NCBI RefSeq assembly: GCF_003573695.1 | Contig: NC_039362.1 | Coordinates: forward strand, 116,601,120 to 116,665,119 | Direction: 5' to 3' | Length of the DNA stretch: 64,000 bases | Source: Papaver somniferum | Lineage: Eukaryota > Streptophyta > Magnoliopsida > Ranunculales > Papaveraceae | In this document: one piece after another, positions 20,908-33,099 of the stretch | Layout: every line of letters starts with the position of its first letter | Position numbering within the stretch: position 1 is the first letter of the stretch | The notes under the pieces: model-generated | The model's input: the letters and a program-made list of their open reading frames with translations, nothing else | Databases searched by the model: none | What the model was told of the DNA's origin: nothing | Program-made: the position numbers and the translations under genes

Positions 20908-22201
20908 AAACCTTAATTAAAAAGATTCTCAATTTATTTCGATCATGGGATTCTCCTTTAGCTATTAAGGAATATCTTTGAACAACTAATGATAAGAGTT
21001 ACTGCACATGTTCAAAGTATGTCGACATCTTTACTTTGCAAGTCCTTTTTCATACTTACAATCTTGGAAACGATTTTCCACACTTCCAAACAAGTTTAGA
21101 ATTGGTTCGTCTGAATTCCAAGAACTATGTGATTGATTATCCTATCAAATCACCAATTATGGGTTTCACGGTTCTACCATAACAAGTTCGGTTCTACCTC
21201 CATGTGAGTACTGTGCATAGTCACGCTAGTTACCAAAATTCGGTTGACTAGGTACTAGGATCGGTTCCCCACAACTTATGGTAACTACTTGTATTCGTTT
21301 ACACATGTCCATAGAATCGGTCCCAAAACTACAAACTTGTTTCACATGTTCGTAGGATCGGTTCCCCCATATACTAAAAACGTGTTGCACCTCTTACAAG
21401 GATCGATTCCTTCTTGTAAACGTGTTGCACCTCTTACTAGGATCGATTCCCCAATGACTAGATAAAAGTTGTTATTTACAAGGCATCGATCATACCATCT
21501 TGAGTGATTACTTAAGATCGGTTTTACTAATAAAAGTCATACCAATACATAAGTCAGGCCTTGTGAATAGTTTTACCATGATACATAAACAAGTTTATGA
21601 GCGGTTATACTAAACACACATATTGGTAATTCAAAATAGATTTTCAATGAATAACAATACCAATAAGCCTAGCGATTTCCCTTTCGATTCACAAAACAAG
21701 TTTATGAACTTACTTCCTTTAAACGAATGTTAAACATTGTTTCCTAGGATGAAATCTTCACTCATACCCATACATAGTCCCAATAGCATTCATATGATCA
21801 TGTCGATGTCTTATATACAAAGTTTAATGGTTAAGCAATAAACCTCATATTACATTCCTTAATACTATGTCTAACTAGAGTTTCATACACAGCTTCGCAG
21901 TTATGTTTTCAATATGCACGACTTGAAAGATACGTTAGGGAAAGAAACAGTTCAAGTCAAATATTACTAACCTCAAGAGGAATAATGATGTTGTCGTTGT
22001 AGCTCCGTACGTCTTCACATTCTTCAAGTCTTCATGTAATACTTGTAAGTCTCATATCCTAACACTTTCAAGCTAACCTATACGAAGTTGACTCTAGTAT
22101 ATAATCAAGCGACTCTTTAAATGAGTTTTGATTTACTAAAATATGAAAACCAAACTTGACATACCAACGCTTGGTGGGTTCAACCGAGCTATGCTCTAAC
22201 A

Positions 22202-22251
22202 AGTATCATGATTTTACGATTTTAGCCTTTTTCGAAAATCCGCCATCAACA
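22202..22251 (-). repeat. Outer gypsy 3' LTR stub
   Basis: Matches the 5' LTR end at 61681-61726 (ATGATTTTA, GATTTTAGCC, ATCAACA). The rest was displaced by the copia LTR ending at 22201. Confidence 0.8.
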
Positions 22252-22275
22252 TTAAGTCCCCTGCTTAGTGAGGGA
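22252..22275 (-). promoter_or_regulatory. Outer gypsy polypurine tract
   Basis: On the minus strand, AAGCAGGGGACTTAA directly precedes the LTR start. Confidence 0.7.
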
Positions 22276-22599
22276 CAATCATGTTCCGAAGTAAGCACTG
22301 GATGATGTTTTCCAGTAACGGGATAAGTAGTTGAACTTAGTCGTACAAAGGCATTTCTAGAATCCCCGATTTTCTTCAATAATGTCATGTACAAGCAAAT
22401 GCCTGGACAAAGACTCCTGCAATATGATAGAGTGTCATCCCGTGAGCGCGGAGAGATGAGGCACTGATGATTCGGGCGGTCGGACGCCCAGTTTTGGTCG
22501 GTTTAGCGTTTATGGGCCCGGGCCCAAAAAAGGAAATCCTTGTTTTAGGAACAGACGTTCGTTCGTTAGTTTAAGAAACAAACAATGATCCCTAGCATA

Positions 22600-23040
22600 A
22601 GAGAGTTTTTTTTTTTTTAAGTAGACCCGCGTCTAATGATAAAAAATTTGTCTATGAGCTTTCACGAAAACCAAAATTTTATTTTTTAAAATTTGTCTGG
22701 AATAAACTCTCGTTTCAAAGGTGGATGCTCGTACGAGAGAAATTTTTATTTTTTTTAATAGACGTGCGTCTGTTAATAATAAAAAAAAATTCTATGAGCT
22801 TTCATGAAAAAATTTATTTTCGATATGTGAGCTTTCACAAAATTTTGAAAATATACTCTTATTTCAAAGACGTATGCTCGCACGAGGGAGCAAAAATATA
22901 TATATTCAAATTTACGTGAGTTTCACATTAAAATATATTTTTTGTAAAATCAATGTTTTGATTTTGAACAACTGTTGAAAGTAGACAATTATACATGGTG
23001 AAATAATGTCTGTATGTGAGTTTTCACAATTGTAGAATGG
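22600..23040. repeat. Degenerate tandem repeats with GTGAGCTTTCAC words
   Basis: A unit of about 140 bp (GACGYGCGTCTRWTRATAAAA, TATGAGCTTTCAYGAAAA, ACTCTYRTTTCAAAGRYGKATGCTCG) occurs about twice, with further partial copies of GTGAG-TTTCAC at about 22653, 22796, 22826, 22915 and 23012. Confidence 0.6.
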
Positions 23041-24132
23041 ATGTCTGTCCAATTTTTGAAAAATCAGTGGATGTTAACACAGTAAAAATTTACGTGGGTT
23101 GTTCACGGTTTTATGAAAATCAATTCATGATTTTTGAATAATGGACTTTGCCCGTATTTGCAGGTTTGAAGAAACGGGCAAGTTCTTAAAACTGTTGTTC
23201 TAAGTTCACTACTGTTAGTGAAATTGTAAACAGGTAATAGTTGGAGTGTTACCATTTTTGTTGCGTGTTTGTTATTGGTATATCCATGACTTCATGTCTT
23301 TCGCCTCAGATAATGATGACTTCCAGTTACAACCACCCTTCTGGCTCTTCCGGGGAACGCTCCAGAAATATCAAGTCAAAGATGAAGACTTTTGCAGATG
23401 TTCATGCCAAGGTGAATCAACCTTTCAGAGATGCTGGAAAGCTGATATTGTACATGGTATGTCTCTTGATCATTTGAGAGTGGTTCGTTCTAAGATACAT
23501 GCTTTCTTGGTCACAGCAAAAGCACCGCCGACTTGCAAGTGAGACTATCGGCTGAAGATGAAGTTCGGCCTTGTGTTGATGGTGTAGCTCCTGATTCAGA
23601 TGTGGATGAATGAAGAATTTTTCCATAATTTGTCATCAGAAAATCCAGAAGTTAGGTCTTCATTGAAAATGCTGTAGAATCTTCATACGATATCCGTTTT
23701 TGATGATCTACCCCAACTTTTTGATGCCCAGGAAATTTCCTATATTTACCAAAGAGGTTTTTTGAGTTTTGAGCACGTTTAGTGGTCGCAGTCAACAAAA
23801 CAGTAAACTTCCAGGAAGTCTTTAGAAACTTCAGCTGTCATGTAGTTTGATGTTTCGGCCATATCTTTTTGCTCTTTCATCCAATTATGGTGAGTTTTGG
23901 ATATGTTGTAGAGGAAATCCATGCAAAGAGAGTGGTATATGACCAATCCATAGATTCTTCACCAATTGCTCCCATCTCGCTTCTTTGTGCAGGACAGTGT
24001 AAAATCGTCTCAGACGAGCTTGTTGTAAAACGCCCTTGTTGTCTCTTTAGACCATTTGCTTGTGTCTTGGACGCTTGATGAAGGATTTAAATGCCATTGA
24101 TTAATTTGCAATATGAAGCCCATGGTTGATAT

Positions 24133-24473
24133 ATGAGCCTGGTGCTTGCAGTACCATTTTTTGTTTCTGTCTAACGTAGAAACATCACTTCTTAAACCCT
24201 GGTCACGGGACCATAACTGATGTTGCTTTCAAGAGGGGATGGTGTAATGACCATGGTTGCATGTCTCGGTTGTAGCATTCATTTTATGATGAATGATTAG
24301 CATATACGATCTTGGCGCCAGTCACGACTCTTGGACTGTGAAACTGATCGTCATGATTAGTGGATCGTCAGTCCCCAGTATTTAGTTAAATCTCCTTTTA
24401 GTTTTTTCTTCTTTTGGCAAGACCTAAATAGAGGACCCAAGTAGAAAAAACATTATGTAAAGACCTAGGTGGT
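24133..24473. repeat. 341-bp segment of outer gypsy duplicated inside LARD2
   Basis: Nearly identical to 28657-28997. It is the left flank of LARD2 and includes the target duplication GTGGT (24469-24473). Confidence 0.9.
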
Positions 24474-25904
24474 TGTTGTATTTTTGAAAGTGGAAGTAAA
24501 AGTTCGTTGCTCGGACTTGTAAAGATTTAAAAATACAAATATATACAAAAATATTGACAAATTGGTAGAGAGGTAATGGGATTAATGATTCGTCCAATCT
24601 TCATAACATAGGGTTCAATGATTTATTCTCAACAATAATCGCTCAAAACATATATGGACTCTTATTTTGCCAAAGTAGATTCTCAAAACATTGGTTGTAA
24701 GTGTTAAGCATGGAACATCAAATCACCTAAGCTAAGCATGACCCATCTAATCAAATAACACCCAATTTAATCAAATCATATTTCAATTAATTTTTAATGC
24801 AAAAGTCTTAAAAAAGAATTAATGAAATTACCCATGTATGAAGCTCGACCTCCTCCGTCGTCCCAGTGTTGGGGTTTAACTCATCATAGTAAAAATGCTC
24901 TCAAAATAATTATTTATTGCTCAAAAAGTGGTTTACAAATGATGAAAAGGTGTAAAACAATTGAACAGAAAAATCGCAACAGAAATAACTGTTGCAAAGG
25001 CGATGTTCAGCTGTTACAAGAAGAACGATAAATGATAACTGATGTTGTACGACGAACTACGACCCGCGGACGTGCGTCTTAGACACTGTTGAAGAACGAC
25101 GGTCTTTGGCTGTCTGTTCTTTGTGTTCTTCATCTTCATCAATGGCAGCAGCAGCAGCAGAGAGAAATCATGGTTCTCGATTCTGCAGCGTTCCTTCTCT
25201 CCTTAATGCAAATAATTCTCCCTTAATGATTTTTATTTTCACGGGAATATTTTCTTTCCCTGTTCACCTTTCACGCGTCTTCTGTTAGCTACTTTCCTGT
25301 TCTCTTCTCACACGTTTGTTCTGAGCTGGATTTCCTTGTTTATCCTGGCTTGATTGGTCGAATCTTGTTGAATAAAGAAGAAAATATTCTCCCATGCAGT
25401 TACGTATCATCCAATATTCCGTGATAATCTCTCTTCCCTGTTTAACCAAGACTCGATGTTCTAGCCCAACTGGATCGAATCCATTAACCATACAATCCTT
25501 GTTTAGCCCAAGCAGGTCAATCAAAACAAAATACAGTGATTGAATCTCGCTCAAAGCCCACACAAGATCGAGCCCAAATTTCTTCCGTGAACTGCATGAA
25601 CTTTCCCGCCATTTTGAATTTTCAAATCGTGAAGAAGGGTGTCCCCCTAACCGTCTGTGGAGTGAAAGTAGCAAATGCCCAACTGAGGGCCCCTTAGTAA
25701 TTGGGTTGCTCCTTAACCAAAATGAGAGTCCGAATAACAAATTTCCACCGGGGATGCTCCGCATAATTTTTCGAGCCGATTTTTCCAAAATTATTTATTT
25801 CCAAAAAATACCTACAAACACGCAAAATACCATAATAAGGACGAAAACAAGTACTAACAATACAGAGAATTGAGAACAAAATAGACACATATATGCGTCT
25901 ATCA
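24474..25904 (-). repeat. LARD2 3' LTR, lacking the TATA region
   Basis: 1431 bp. It matches 28998-30497 except for a gap of about 73 bp at about 25211, corresponding to 29722-29794, which contains the TATA box of the other copy. Confidence 0.9.
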
Positions 25905-26366
25905 AATACCCCCAAACTTATTATTTGCTAGTCCTCGAGCAAAATTTATTCTTGAAAAGTGACCGAGTTATTATCGGGTGGGTTTATCAGAGGTGTACCC
26001 ACAAAAACCAATACTCCAGACCCTAGCTATCTACGAAAAATCTTGGAAAGCACTAAAGAACCTCCTTGGTTGGCATACTTATTAATTACAGGAGGAAGTA
26101 CCCTGACGCGAAATTCCAATTGTTGTATACGAGTTTGCACTCAAGCATACTAAAATTCATATAAGTGACAGAGCTCTACTAAGATAGTTTCACGATGGAC
26201 ATCATACTCGGAGTCAGACTAATCAAATGAAAAGATTAAGAAGATGGAAAAAGAAAAATGTAGATGGTTGAAAAGCGAACGGTGTTTCCCATATCTGTCT
26301 GAATGCCTCTTCCAAGATGAACCTAACCTAAATGACTGAGATACCGGTCTGACTAATATTAACGCA

Positions 26367-26446
26367 CTGGCATATACAAGGGAACCAGAGGTCAATAACT
26401 TAAATCTAGATCAACAAACTGGCAAATACAAGGGAACCAGCAGTTT
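26367..26446 (-). promoter_or_regulatory. LARD2 paired stem-loops CTGG...CCAG
   Basis: Two copies: CTGGCATATACAAGGGAACC with closing CCAG (26367-26388), and AAACTGGCAAATACAAGGGA with closing ACCAGCAGTTT (26417-26446). The loop is the complement of the LARD1 loop, as expected for a minus-strand element. Confidence 0.6.
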
Positions 26447-27020
26447 ACTACACAGAACAATAACCCTTTTTTTTTTTTAACTTAACAGCATGAATATATC
26501 TTTTTGATCCAAGCGCATGCTTCTTGTCAGCAGATTACACGATAGTTCCCACGGGTCCTGCATTCCACGCTTGCTTAGGCGACGGAAACAGGGAGAACAC
26601 ACGCATATTGCTATCCAAGTGTTAATACTTATTCTGATTGGTCTAACTGGTCCGGTTTCTTTTTTTTTTTTTTTGAAAAGGTAACTCAGTCCCTCTATTT
26701 CACCCTAGCAAAGGTAACAACTTGAATCGTGTGCCCCACCAAATCACTTGAAATAAAAGAAAACTAAAAATAGAAAGTGAAAGTGAAAAGGACTCGAAGA
26801 GATATGGCGAAACTATCATGTTATTTCTAACACCTGAGCTCTGTGCTTTTATGAATAGACTCTATAGATGTTTCCATCTAGTCAGATTGGTTCCTCAGCT
26901 CCTAAAACAAAAATGTTTCCATCCACTTAGATTGGTTAGTGCTATCCTTAATAGGCGTAAATTTCTAGGCTCTGGAGTTTATTTATTGCAACTTAAAACT
27001 AACAAAAAGTTTCTTCCCCA

Positions 27021-27055
27021 CCCCCAAACTTAAATCTAACATTGTCCTCAATGTT
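27021..27055 (-). promoter_or_regulatory. LARD2 internal hairpin plus second polypurine tract
   Basis: AACATTGTCCTCAATGTT on the plus strand forms a perfect 7-bp stem. Its neighbour CCCCCAAACTTAAATC is the complement of a purine tract. Confidence 0.7.
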
Positions 27056-27207
27056 CTAAAGATAAAATTAAAAGCATGAACAAGGAGAAACTGTTACCAC
27101 TTGAAGAAAAAGAGTTAAGGAAAGATATTACCATGTTGCATGAGATTGGGTTACCTCCCAAGAAGTGCTAAGTTTAAAGTCTTCAGCCAGACTTAGAAAA
27201 GGATTGG

Positions 27208-28656
27208 TCAACTCGAACCATAAAGTAACAGTCGAAATAACTGTGGGTCTTCAAAACCAAAAAGAGCTGACCATAGGAAACTGCAGTGAACCAAGAAAAT
27301 GGACAAGAAAAGCATGCCCTTACCTAGTTTCCTGAAAACTATCGCTAATTGCGGTTCAGGTTCTATGAAAGGGTCTAAATAGAATATTTTCATTGGATGC
27401 GTTTATTCATAGGTTGGATCCAAATTATTAGGTCCTAGAGTATGGAAAAACTCAAATAAGAACTTGGAATCACAAAGTAATAACCTAAATAATTGCGGAT
27501 CCTCTAAGTCAATCAGATATGACTTACAAAATTGACCACAATGAGAATAGTGGTCATTCTTAAGCAAATGTGTCGATTCTAATTTCCTAAGGCATTTAGG
27601 TTTAGTCTCACAACTTAATATTCGACACATTTGGAATATAAACGTTCTCACAGTTGGAAGAAAACTATTTGGTGGGAAAACAAAGTCAATCTGGGGATCA
27701 TAGCCTGGGTAAACCACATCAACCAGAGGATGGGTTTCTAACGACTGAACTTCTTCCTGGATATCATTAGGTTCGGGAAAACGAGTATGAAGGTAATCTT
27801 GTAAAATTGTCGAGGCAGAGATATCAAGTCCTAAGTGAAGGGACTTTCTGAGAGTTAAAGGTAAGGCACTATGAAGGTGATAATCACCCCCAAACTTAGA
27901 GTTTTTAGTGTCCCTAGATAGACTAGTAACAATCTCCCTAATTTCTGGATCATTAGATTCTTGAAAATGGTCAATTGATTCTTCTAATTTATTATCAGGT
28001 AGTTCATCTTTACTCATCTCTATGGGTCTATCTTCTTCTTCCAAGACTATTGTTTCTAAGTCGCTAGACTCTAAAACAGTATTTTCGAAATGAACCCTTT
28101 TCCTCTAAACCACTATCGGCTCCGTAATCAAAAGGAAAAACTACATCGTCTAAAACGGTGGTATCCCTAATCAAATCCTCGTCCTTTTGAATAGGTGAAT
28201 AATCATAAAAATTATTTGGATTTGAACTAGAAATAATATAATCATTATAAAGCTCAATTGGATTAATAGATTCCTGATCACTATGCCTACATATTTCAGA
28301 TTCTTCATTACTACTATCCTCATCATCATAATAGTACAAAGATGATTGAACCTTATCTAAATAAGTAGTGTCTTTTATTCTAACCTCGTCCTCTAGATTG
28401 GGAAAATATTCACTATTGATATCAAGGGTAGAATTGGAAACACTATTTTGGAAATTTAGATTATTTCGAGCAGCATTAGCTAACTGTTCATTTTCTGCCT
28501 CTAAACGTGCTTGAATTTCACTGAGCGTAACACTTATACGTTCACAAGTCTCATTGAATATCTTAGACCGTTGTGTACTCTCTTCTCTTGAACTAACTGC
28601 ACGTTCATACTCCCTTCGAATTTGTTGGTAGGTTTCTTCTAGAGATTGAACAGGTG
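27208..28656 (-). pseudogene. LARD2 acidic protein of unknown function, broken
   Basis: Related to the LARD1 protein along most of its length. It begins within a heptad-rich helix (SLEETYQQIRREYERAVSSR), which differs from LARD1. It then has the acidic part (ICRHSDQE, YSPIQKDEDLIRDT), loses frame near 28064, continues in frame from 28044 (ESIDHFQESNDPEIREIVTS; LETHPLVDVVYPGYDP; DLEDPQLFRLLLCDSKFLFEF), meets one stop at about 27400, and ends with FYLDPFIEPEP, a hydrophobic stretch (MLFLSIFLVHCSFLW) and DPQLFRLLLY. The current first codons (MVLQAPG, 28681-28658) come from the duplicated gypsy flank and do not belong to the LARD protein. Confidence 0.82.
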
Positions 28657-28997
28657 ATGAGCCTGGTGCTTGCAGTACCATTTTTTGTTTCTGTCTAACG
28701 TAGAAACATCACTTCTTAAACCCTGGTCACGGGACCATAACTGATGTTGCTTTCAAGAGGGGATGGTGTAATGACCATGGTTGCATGTCTCGGTTGTAGC
28801 ATTCATTTTATGATGAATGATTAGCATATACGAGCTTGGCGCCAGTCACGACTCTTGGACTGTGAAACTGATCGTCATGATTAGTGGATCGTCAGTCCCC
28901 AGTATTTAGTTAAATCTCCTTTTAGTTTTTTCTTCTTTTGGCAAGACCTAAATAGAGGACCCAAGTAGAAAAAACATTATGTAAAGACCTAGGTGGT
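28657..28997. repeat. Copy of the left flank (24133-24473) inside LARD2
   Basis: Same sequence and orientation as the outer flank, including the terminal GTGGT next to the LTR. It occupies the place of the LARD2 primer site and leader. The junction has ATGAGCC at both places. Confidence 0.9.
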
Positions 28998-30497
28998 TGT
29001 TGTATTTTTGAAAGTGGAAGTAAAAGTTCGTTGCTCGGACTTGTAAAGATTTAAAAATACAAATATATACAAAAAATATTGACAAATTGGTAGAGAGGTA
29101 ATGGGACTAATGATTCGGCCAATCTTCATAACATAGGGTTCAATGATTTATTCTCAACAATAATCGCTCAAAACATATACGGACTCTTATTTTTCCAAAG
29201 TAGATTCTCAAAACATTGGTTGTAAGTGTTAAGCATGGAACATCAAATCACCTAAGCTAAGCATGACCCGTCTAATCAAATAACACCCAATTTAATCAAA
29301 TCATATTTCAATTAATTTTTAATGCAAAAGTCTTAAAAAAGAATTAATAAAATTACCCATGTATGAAACTCGACCTCCTCCGTCGTCCCAGTGTTGGGGT
29401 TTAACTCATCATAGTAAAAATGCTCTCAAAATAATTATTTATTGCTCAAAAAGTGGTTTACAAATGATGAAAAGGTGTAAAACAATTGAACAGAAAAATC
29501 GCAACAGAAATAACTGTTGCAAAGGCGCTGTTCAGCTGTTACAAGAAGAACGATAAATGATAACTGTTGTTGTACGAAGAACTACGACCCGCGGACGTGC
29601 GTCTTAGACACTGTTGAAGAACGACGGTCTTTGGCTGTCTGTTCTTCGTGTTCTTCATCTTCATCAATGGCAGCAGCAGAGACAAATCATGGTTCTCGAT
29701 TCTGCAGCGTTCCTTCTCTCCTCCCAACTCTCGACAACCATTCTATTCAACCCCATAGACATATTTATACTCAAAAGCACCGAGATAATCCAAGTTAAAT
29801 GCAAATAATTCCCCCTTAATGATTTTTATTTTCACGGGAATATTTTCTTTCCCTGTTCACCTTTCACGCGTCTTCTGTTAGCTACTTTCCTGTTCTCTTC
29901 TCACACGTTTGTTCTGAGCTGGATTTCCTTGTTTATCCTGGCTTGATTGGTCGAATCTTGTTGAATAAAGAAGAAAATATTCTCCCATGCAGTTAAGTAT
30001 CATCCAATATCCCGTGATAATCTCTCTTCCCTGTTTAACCAAGACTCGATGTTCTATCCCAACTGGATCGAATCTATTAACCATACAATCCCTGTTTAGC
30101 CCAAGCAGGTCAATCAAAACAAAATCCAGTGATTGAATCTCGCTCAAAGCCTACACAAGATCGAACCCAAATTTCTTCCGTGAACTGCATGAACTTTCCC
30201 GCCATTTTGAATTTTCAAATCGTGAAGAAGGGTGTCCCCCTAACCGTCTGTGGAGTGAAAGTAGCAAATGCCCAACTGAGGGCCCCTTAGTAATTGGGTT
30301 GCCCCTTAACCAAAATGAGAGTCCGAATAACAAATTTCCACCGGGGATGCTCCGCATAATTTTTCTAGCCGATTTTTCCAAAATTATTTATTTCCAAAAA
30401 ATACCTACAAACACGCAAAATACCATAATAAGGACGAAAACAAGTACTAACAATACAGAGAATTGAGAACAAAATAGACACATATATGCGTCTATCA
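28998..30497 (-). repeat. LARD2 5' LTR
   Basis: 1500 bp, complete. On the minus strand the TATA box TATAAATATG lies at about 29761-29770. Followed on the right by the target duplication GTGGT. Confidence 0.92.
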
Positions 30498-33099
30498 GTG
30501 GTCGAAGTTGGAGGTACCTTGATGAAGGACTTAGTGGAAAGATCTGGTGGACATCGATCGACTGTGAAGGTAATGAATCCCGTCTAAGAATTTCTGCTTG
30601 CATGTTGTATGCTCTGGAAGCTGTAGCAACCTCATACAACGTCAGAATTCGGTGCTTGACCCAAATTTTGAAGCTAAGAGACCGAGGAGTCATATGCGAA
30701 AAGGATCCTTCAGTCTGGAGATGTCTATGGAAGTCAATGAAGCATGCACATTCATAACTTGTAATCTCGTACAAATTTTCAAATTCCATATGCATGAGTG
30801 TGGAAGCCATGTCTTTCTGATTGTATGTCCGATTGACGTGCCATTCTGGTATGTTGTAGAAGAGACATAGACGAACATTTTTTTATTGAGGAAGCATTGT
30901 CCCATTCCTCACCCATTGGTACGTTTTTGTAAACCCATGGTCTGAAGTGTGTTGTATCTCATTTGTTTGTAGAGGTGATGAGAACATCTTGTAGAAGACT
31001 TTGGATGGTGCACGCCAGTCGTGCAAGCTTTGGGAAGACTTTAATGTTAACATGTTATCATGTATAAACATCTTGATATGAATCATTAGTTCTTGGAGAA
31101 GTCCGCTTCATGTTTAACACTTCATAGAATGGTTAGCTGATGAAGCTTGAGGATGTTGCTCCTGAGACCGTTGTTGATGCTGAAACCATGGACGGAGTTC
31201 CTCCAGATATCCTTGTTGATGCCGATACCATGGTCGGAGTTGCTCCAGAGACCAAAAAGGCTAGAACCATGATTATCGACATAGCCTTTGCTCCTCCATC
31301 CAGTGAGCCTTTTACATTCACGAACTAGTTGGTGGGTTGAGCATCCCTAAGATGAAGGTGTACTAGGAGTTCAACCCGAATTCTTCTAAACAGTGTGACT
31401 TTACTATGAAATGGCTTCGTCAGTGAGTCGAAGTTATTGCGGTAGATAGCAACATCAATCTTCATTCTGGATGTGATTGGTGAAGAGAGGAAGTTCCTCG
31501 GTCGTGCAGGGGATTGTGATGTAGAGAGGTCCCATTGGTAAAGTTTCATGGAATCACATCAGGTTGCAATAACTTGTTATGTGGATAACATTTATTGAAA
31601 TAGATTTGAATCGATTTCTCCAATAAGATCAAGTCCCCAGTGTATGTTGAATGAGTTTGTGCCATCCATGGATGAATGATGTTGCATCTGCTTCAGAAGT
31701 CTTATCATGGGATAATGAAGACTTATCGATTGTAGTTCAGTTACACTTTGATCGTGCTGGTGTTGAATCAGTGTGTCATCATTGAGATATTTGTGTTGAA
31801 GCTAGAGGTGTCATTATCGAAGGTGTACTTTTTGATTGGGAGTACAGTTTGAAGGTTTCTGAAGAATGTAGCTCTCAGAGATGAGAGGTTTTTGACTTTC
31901 AGTTGGCCTTGGAGAAGTAGATGATTGACAGTTGTAGGGATTTTCTTTTGGTTTGATAGATTCAATTGCTTAATCCAAGGAGGAATTAAAAATAATGGAT
32001 AAGTTAAGAAAAAATCCTGAATGCTTCAAACCTTAGCTGCTTGAGCGTTGAAGCCTCACACTCCTTAAGCGTCGAATGTCTTAGGCTTGACCGTATCGAT
32101 CTCGAGTATCTTTTGTTGATTCAGCATTCCTTTCTTTGCGGTAGTGGGATTCAACACTTGTGTAGACTTTCTGATTTTGTGGCACACATGGACACTCCTG
32201 CAAGGCTATGAAGAAACGCCAAAAGTGTTCTTTGCCAAGCTTGGACATCATCTCAGTAATGAATGTCTCAGTGAGATGCTCGATTCAGAGAGGTGTCAGA
32301 TTCAACCACTTGGTAAAATATTAATGTGATGAAGATACCTATTCATAACGTCTTGCAATAGCAGAGTTTCTAGAAGAATTGAGTCCTCATGCTAGGATAG
32401 CATGTGAGGAAATAACTGACATAGACATGGGAGGAATGAGACTTGCCTGAGTGCGGAACCTCTTGATGAATGTATATGCATCTTTTGCAGGTTCTTGTTT
32501 CAACCTCGTCGAAGTTAAAAATTCTTCCAAGTGCTCTGATGATAGAACGTCCGCCAAATCTTCTGGATCAGAACTTTCTTCATTGGAGATATGTGCGATC
32601 ACAGATGCTTTTTCAGTAGCCATGTTTTCAGCGTGGATCCACGCTCGTTCGAGGATCGTGTCATATCTTGGATCTTCCTGATGATGTGAAACTTGGTTTC
32701 TGTCCAGGTTGAACCTATTTAACTTTGTGAGTGATATAGCCATAAGCATCTCTGAGCGTTCATTCGTGGTCTCTAATTGAGATGGGAGCATGAGTAGCTT
32801 ATTGTCGAGTGATTCATGTGGATCTGATGGTTTTCAGTGGAATGTTGTTGATGATGGTGTCAGTATCGATCAACATTCTTCCAAATTCGTATCTTCTGAG
32901 ATTGACTGTGGTAAGCAGTCCCCAGTCGTACATCTCTTTGTCTGTGGCTGGAGGCTCAGGAAGTATTTCCGGAATGGACTTGCTGACACGATGTGATTCA
33001 GTGCTGTGAACATGTCTCTCCTTTGTGCCTTCAACAGATAGAGTAATTCACATATATGTTCGACCAAGGATTGAACTGTTTTTTTGATAAGTTGTTCAG
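30498..33099 (-). other. Outer gypsy internal region, no domain recognised
   Basis: Only short broken frames. On the minus strand 32387-32791 gives a 134-residue frame with YTFIKRFRTQASLIPP that faintly recalls a gag segment. A short tandem repeat of about 45-48 bp at 31160-31260 encodes GxTPxMVSAST-like repeats on the minus strand. No polymerase or integrase motif. Confidence 0.5.

Larger units (their letters stand above)
1207..22201 (-). mobile_element. Copia (SIRE-like) long LTR, solo or truncated, split by a CACTA transposon
   Basis: The segments 1232-2658 and 20911-22201, read on the minus strand, match the LTR of the element at 34197-57682. Shared landmarks include the start TGTTAGAGCAT (complement at 22191-22201) and the long colinear stretch about tRNA-like GTGTGCAC and GTTGGAGGCGC motifs. 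Joined, they give about 2.7 kb against 2.84 kb for the full LTR. The far end (about 1207-1231) diverges from the reference LTR, so the left border is approximate. No copia primer site or internal region adjoins either side, so this is a solo LTR or a truncated remnant. It sits inside the 3' LTR of the outer gypsy element. Confidence 0.75.
22276..24473 (-). other. Outer gypsy 3' internal region, no domain recognised
   Basis: A GC-rich patch at 22435-22530 is followed by low-complexity A/T runs with repeated AGACGTGCGTCT-like and TGAGCTTTCAC words (22600-23040). From 23200 on there are only short open frames on both strands, none recognisable. No RT, RNase H or integrase motif was found. Confidence 0.5.
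25905..27207 (-). other. LARD2 3' internal non-coding region
   Basis: Holds the polypurine tract (25905-25924), two stem-loops (26367-26388, 26417-26446), poly-T runs and the hairpin/second purine tract at about 27021-27055. No coding region. Confidence 0.7.
24474..30497 (-). mobile_element. LARD2: non-autonomous gypsy-type element, rearranged
   Basis: On the minus strand, the 5' LTR is 28998-30497 and the 3' LTR is 24474-25904. Both start TGATAGACGCATATATG and end TACAACA. The duplication GTGGT flanks the outside (24469-24473, 30498-30502). The 3' LTR is preceded by a purine tract (complement of AATACCCCCAAACTTATTAT at 25905-25924). The interior carries a relative of the LARD1 protein. The 5' internal part (primer site, leader, ORF start) is missing and is replaced by a copy of the left genomic flank (28657-28997). 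Confidence 0.9.

Noticed and set aside
28998..29340. GGCGCC at about 28833 taken as the LARD2 primer site
   Set aside because: It lies in the duplicated gypsy flank and is also present at 24315 outside the element, so it is not a LARD2 primer site.
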